This document shows, one piece after another, positions 5,361 through 6,299 of a stretch of DNA of 6,299 nt (the stretch's first letter is position 1; every line of letters starts with the position of its first letter). Source of the stretch: Desulfurococcales archaeon (lineage in GTDB: Archaea > Thermoproteota > Thermoprotei_A > Sulfolobales > Ignisphaeraceae); contig JAMOOB010000438.1 in NCBI GenBank assembly GCA_027066265.1, forward strand, positions 1 to 6,299, written 5' to 3'. The translations under genes and the position numbers were made by a program. The notes under the pieces were generated by a model, which had not been told where the DNA came from, did no database searches, and was given only the letters and a program-made list of their open reading frames with translations.

Positions 5361-6299
5361 ATGAAGGTTTAGGAGAGAGCTAGGTCTTCTAGACGTCGTA
5401 GCTCTAAGCGTTGGATCGATAATTGGTTCTGGCATATATATCGTGGTTGGTGAAGCGGCTAAGGCAGGGCCTACGAATGCGATTCTGGCGTGGATTCTCT
5501 CTGCATTGATGGTGTCCCCATAGCTATTGCCTACGTGATGTGTAGCAGGATTGTTAGCGAGACTGGTGGTGACTGCATCTACGTTGCTAGAGGTCTTGGA
5601 CCGATCGTAGGTGCTGTTGCGGGTGTATTGATGTGGGTTGCGTACATCTACATCATTGCAGCGATAGCACGAGGAGTTAGTCGATACGTCGTGTCAACGA
5701 ACAACATACTCGCGGAGATCATAGTTGCCGCGGCTGTGATATGGAGTCTGACCCTCATCAACATCGTAGGGGTTAAGGTTGGTGGAAAAATCAATACGAT
5801 CCTCACGATCTCGAAGATAGTGCCTCTCGTAATCTTCAGCGCTTTCGTAGCGATCAAGGCAGTTCTCGGATCGTTGCCCAACGTTGCGCAGAACGATCTC
5901 GGAATCGATGAGAGGAAGGATCTGTTCTACGCAGTTGCAGCTACTCTATGGGCTTACCTAGGCTTCGAATCAGCTTCTACCCCAACCAAGGAAGTGAAGA
6001 AGTCTAGCTACGTATATACGGCGATCCTCGTAAGCATGGTAGTAGTAACGGTGCTATACCTAGCAGTTAGCGGAGCAGCTCTCGCAGCACTTCCATGGAC
6101 TATCCTAGCGAATGCTAAGGCTCCTTTGTACGAAGCTGCAAAGGCTGTTGGCGGAGAAGCTTTGGCTACGATTATCTACTGCGGAGCATTCGTATCGATG
6201 ATGGGGTGCCTCGCAGCATGCATACTATCGAACGCTAGGAGAGGTTATGCACTCGCAATCGATGGCGTGCTACCCAAGTTCCTCTCAACGCTATCGATT
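5361..6299 (+). pseudogene. APC-family amino acid permease, frame broken twice (3' end outside window)
   Basis: The conceptual product is an amino acid/polyamine/organocation (APC) permease. It has RRELGLLD then GSIIGSGIY, the unwound TM1 substrate-binding loop of the family, followed by GEAAKAGP. Further on come SETGGDCIYVARGLGP at the TM2-TM3 turn and LWAYLGFESAS near TM6. About 313 codons are visible, enough for some eight membrane helices, and the gene runs off the window. The frame is not continuous. ATG at 5361 reads MKV then TAG at 5370. The conserved N-terminus is in the next frame from 5371 to 5520, ending at TAG 5521. The rest, from 5520 to 6299, is back in the ATG frame. Restoring it needs one base fewer in TTT (5368-5370) and one more in CCCC (5516-5519). 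Composition and motifs are otherwise intact, so this is a recent lesion, a read error in short runs, or recoding. Substrate unknown. Confidence 0.8.

Noticed and set aside
5205..5372. Open frame of about 55 codons leading into the permease ATG
   Set aside because: No good start codon, no ribosome binding site, and a biased translation unlike the neighbouring proteins; more likely untranslated leader.
5648..5881. Minus-strand open frame inside the permease
   Set aside because: Antisense shadow; the plus-strand frame carries the conserved permease sequence.
1..6299. CRISPR array, insertion sequence or attachment site
   Set aside because: No regularly spaced direct repeats, transposase motifs or tRNA-linked duplications were seen on either strand.

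Overview
The window looks like chromosomal DNA of a hyperthermophilic crenarchaeote (Thermoproteota). The signs are TATA-box promoters sitting about 25 nt before very short leaders, two TTG start codons, AGG/AGA/CGA arginine codons, compact divergent spacing, and a textbook archaeal C/D box guide RNA between genes. I cannot name the genus from the sequence.

Layout. Positions 1-568 (minus strand) hold the first 189 codons of a thioredoxin-fold protein with a CPAC redox site and a charged helical tail; its 3' end lies outside the window. Positions 634-3819 (minus) encode a 1061-residue superfamily 2 helicase most like the Hrq1/MrfA group. Its C-terminal part reads like a worn RNase H/DnaQ-type fold. 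The 164 bp between the helicase and the next gene (3820-3983) hold three transcription starts: a symmetric TATA box that could serve both the helicase (minus) and a C/D box sRNA (plus), the sRNA itself (3887-3935), and a second TATA box for the downstream transporter. Positions 3984-5147 (plus) encode a 387-residue major facilitator superfamily transporter. Positions 5148-5360 carry no recognised gene but several inverted repeats. The last of these pairs a near-perfect Shine-Dalgarno sequence with an anti-Shine-Dalgarno mimic. From 5361 to the window end (plus) lies an APC-family amino acid permease whose reading frame is broken twice in its first 55 codons.

How the parts relate. The helicase and thioredoxin-like genes run in the same direction, 65 bp apart, and may be co-transcribed, although a weak separate TATA-like box precedes the second. 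The two transporters run the other way and are separated by the hairpin-rich leader. No pathway clearly links all the genes. The strongest finds are the unannotated guide RNA, whose D-box guide matches the conserved 5' segment of 23S rRNA, the architecture of the helicase C-terminus, and the hairpin leader plus double frameshift of the permease.
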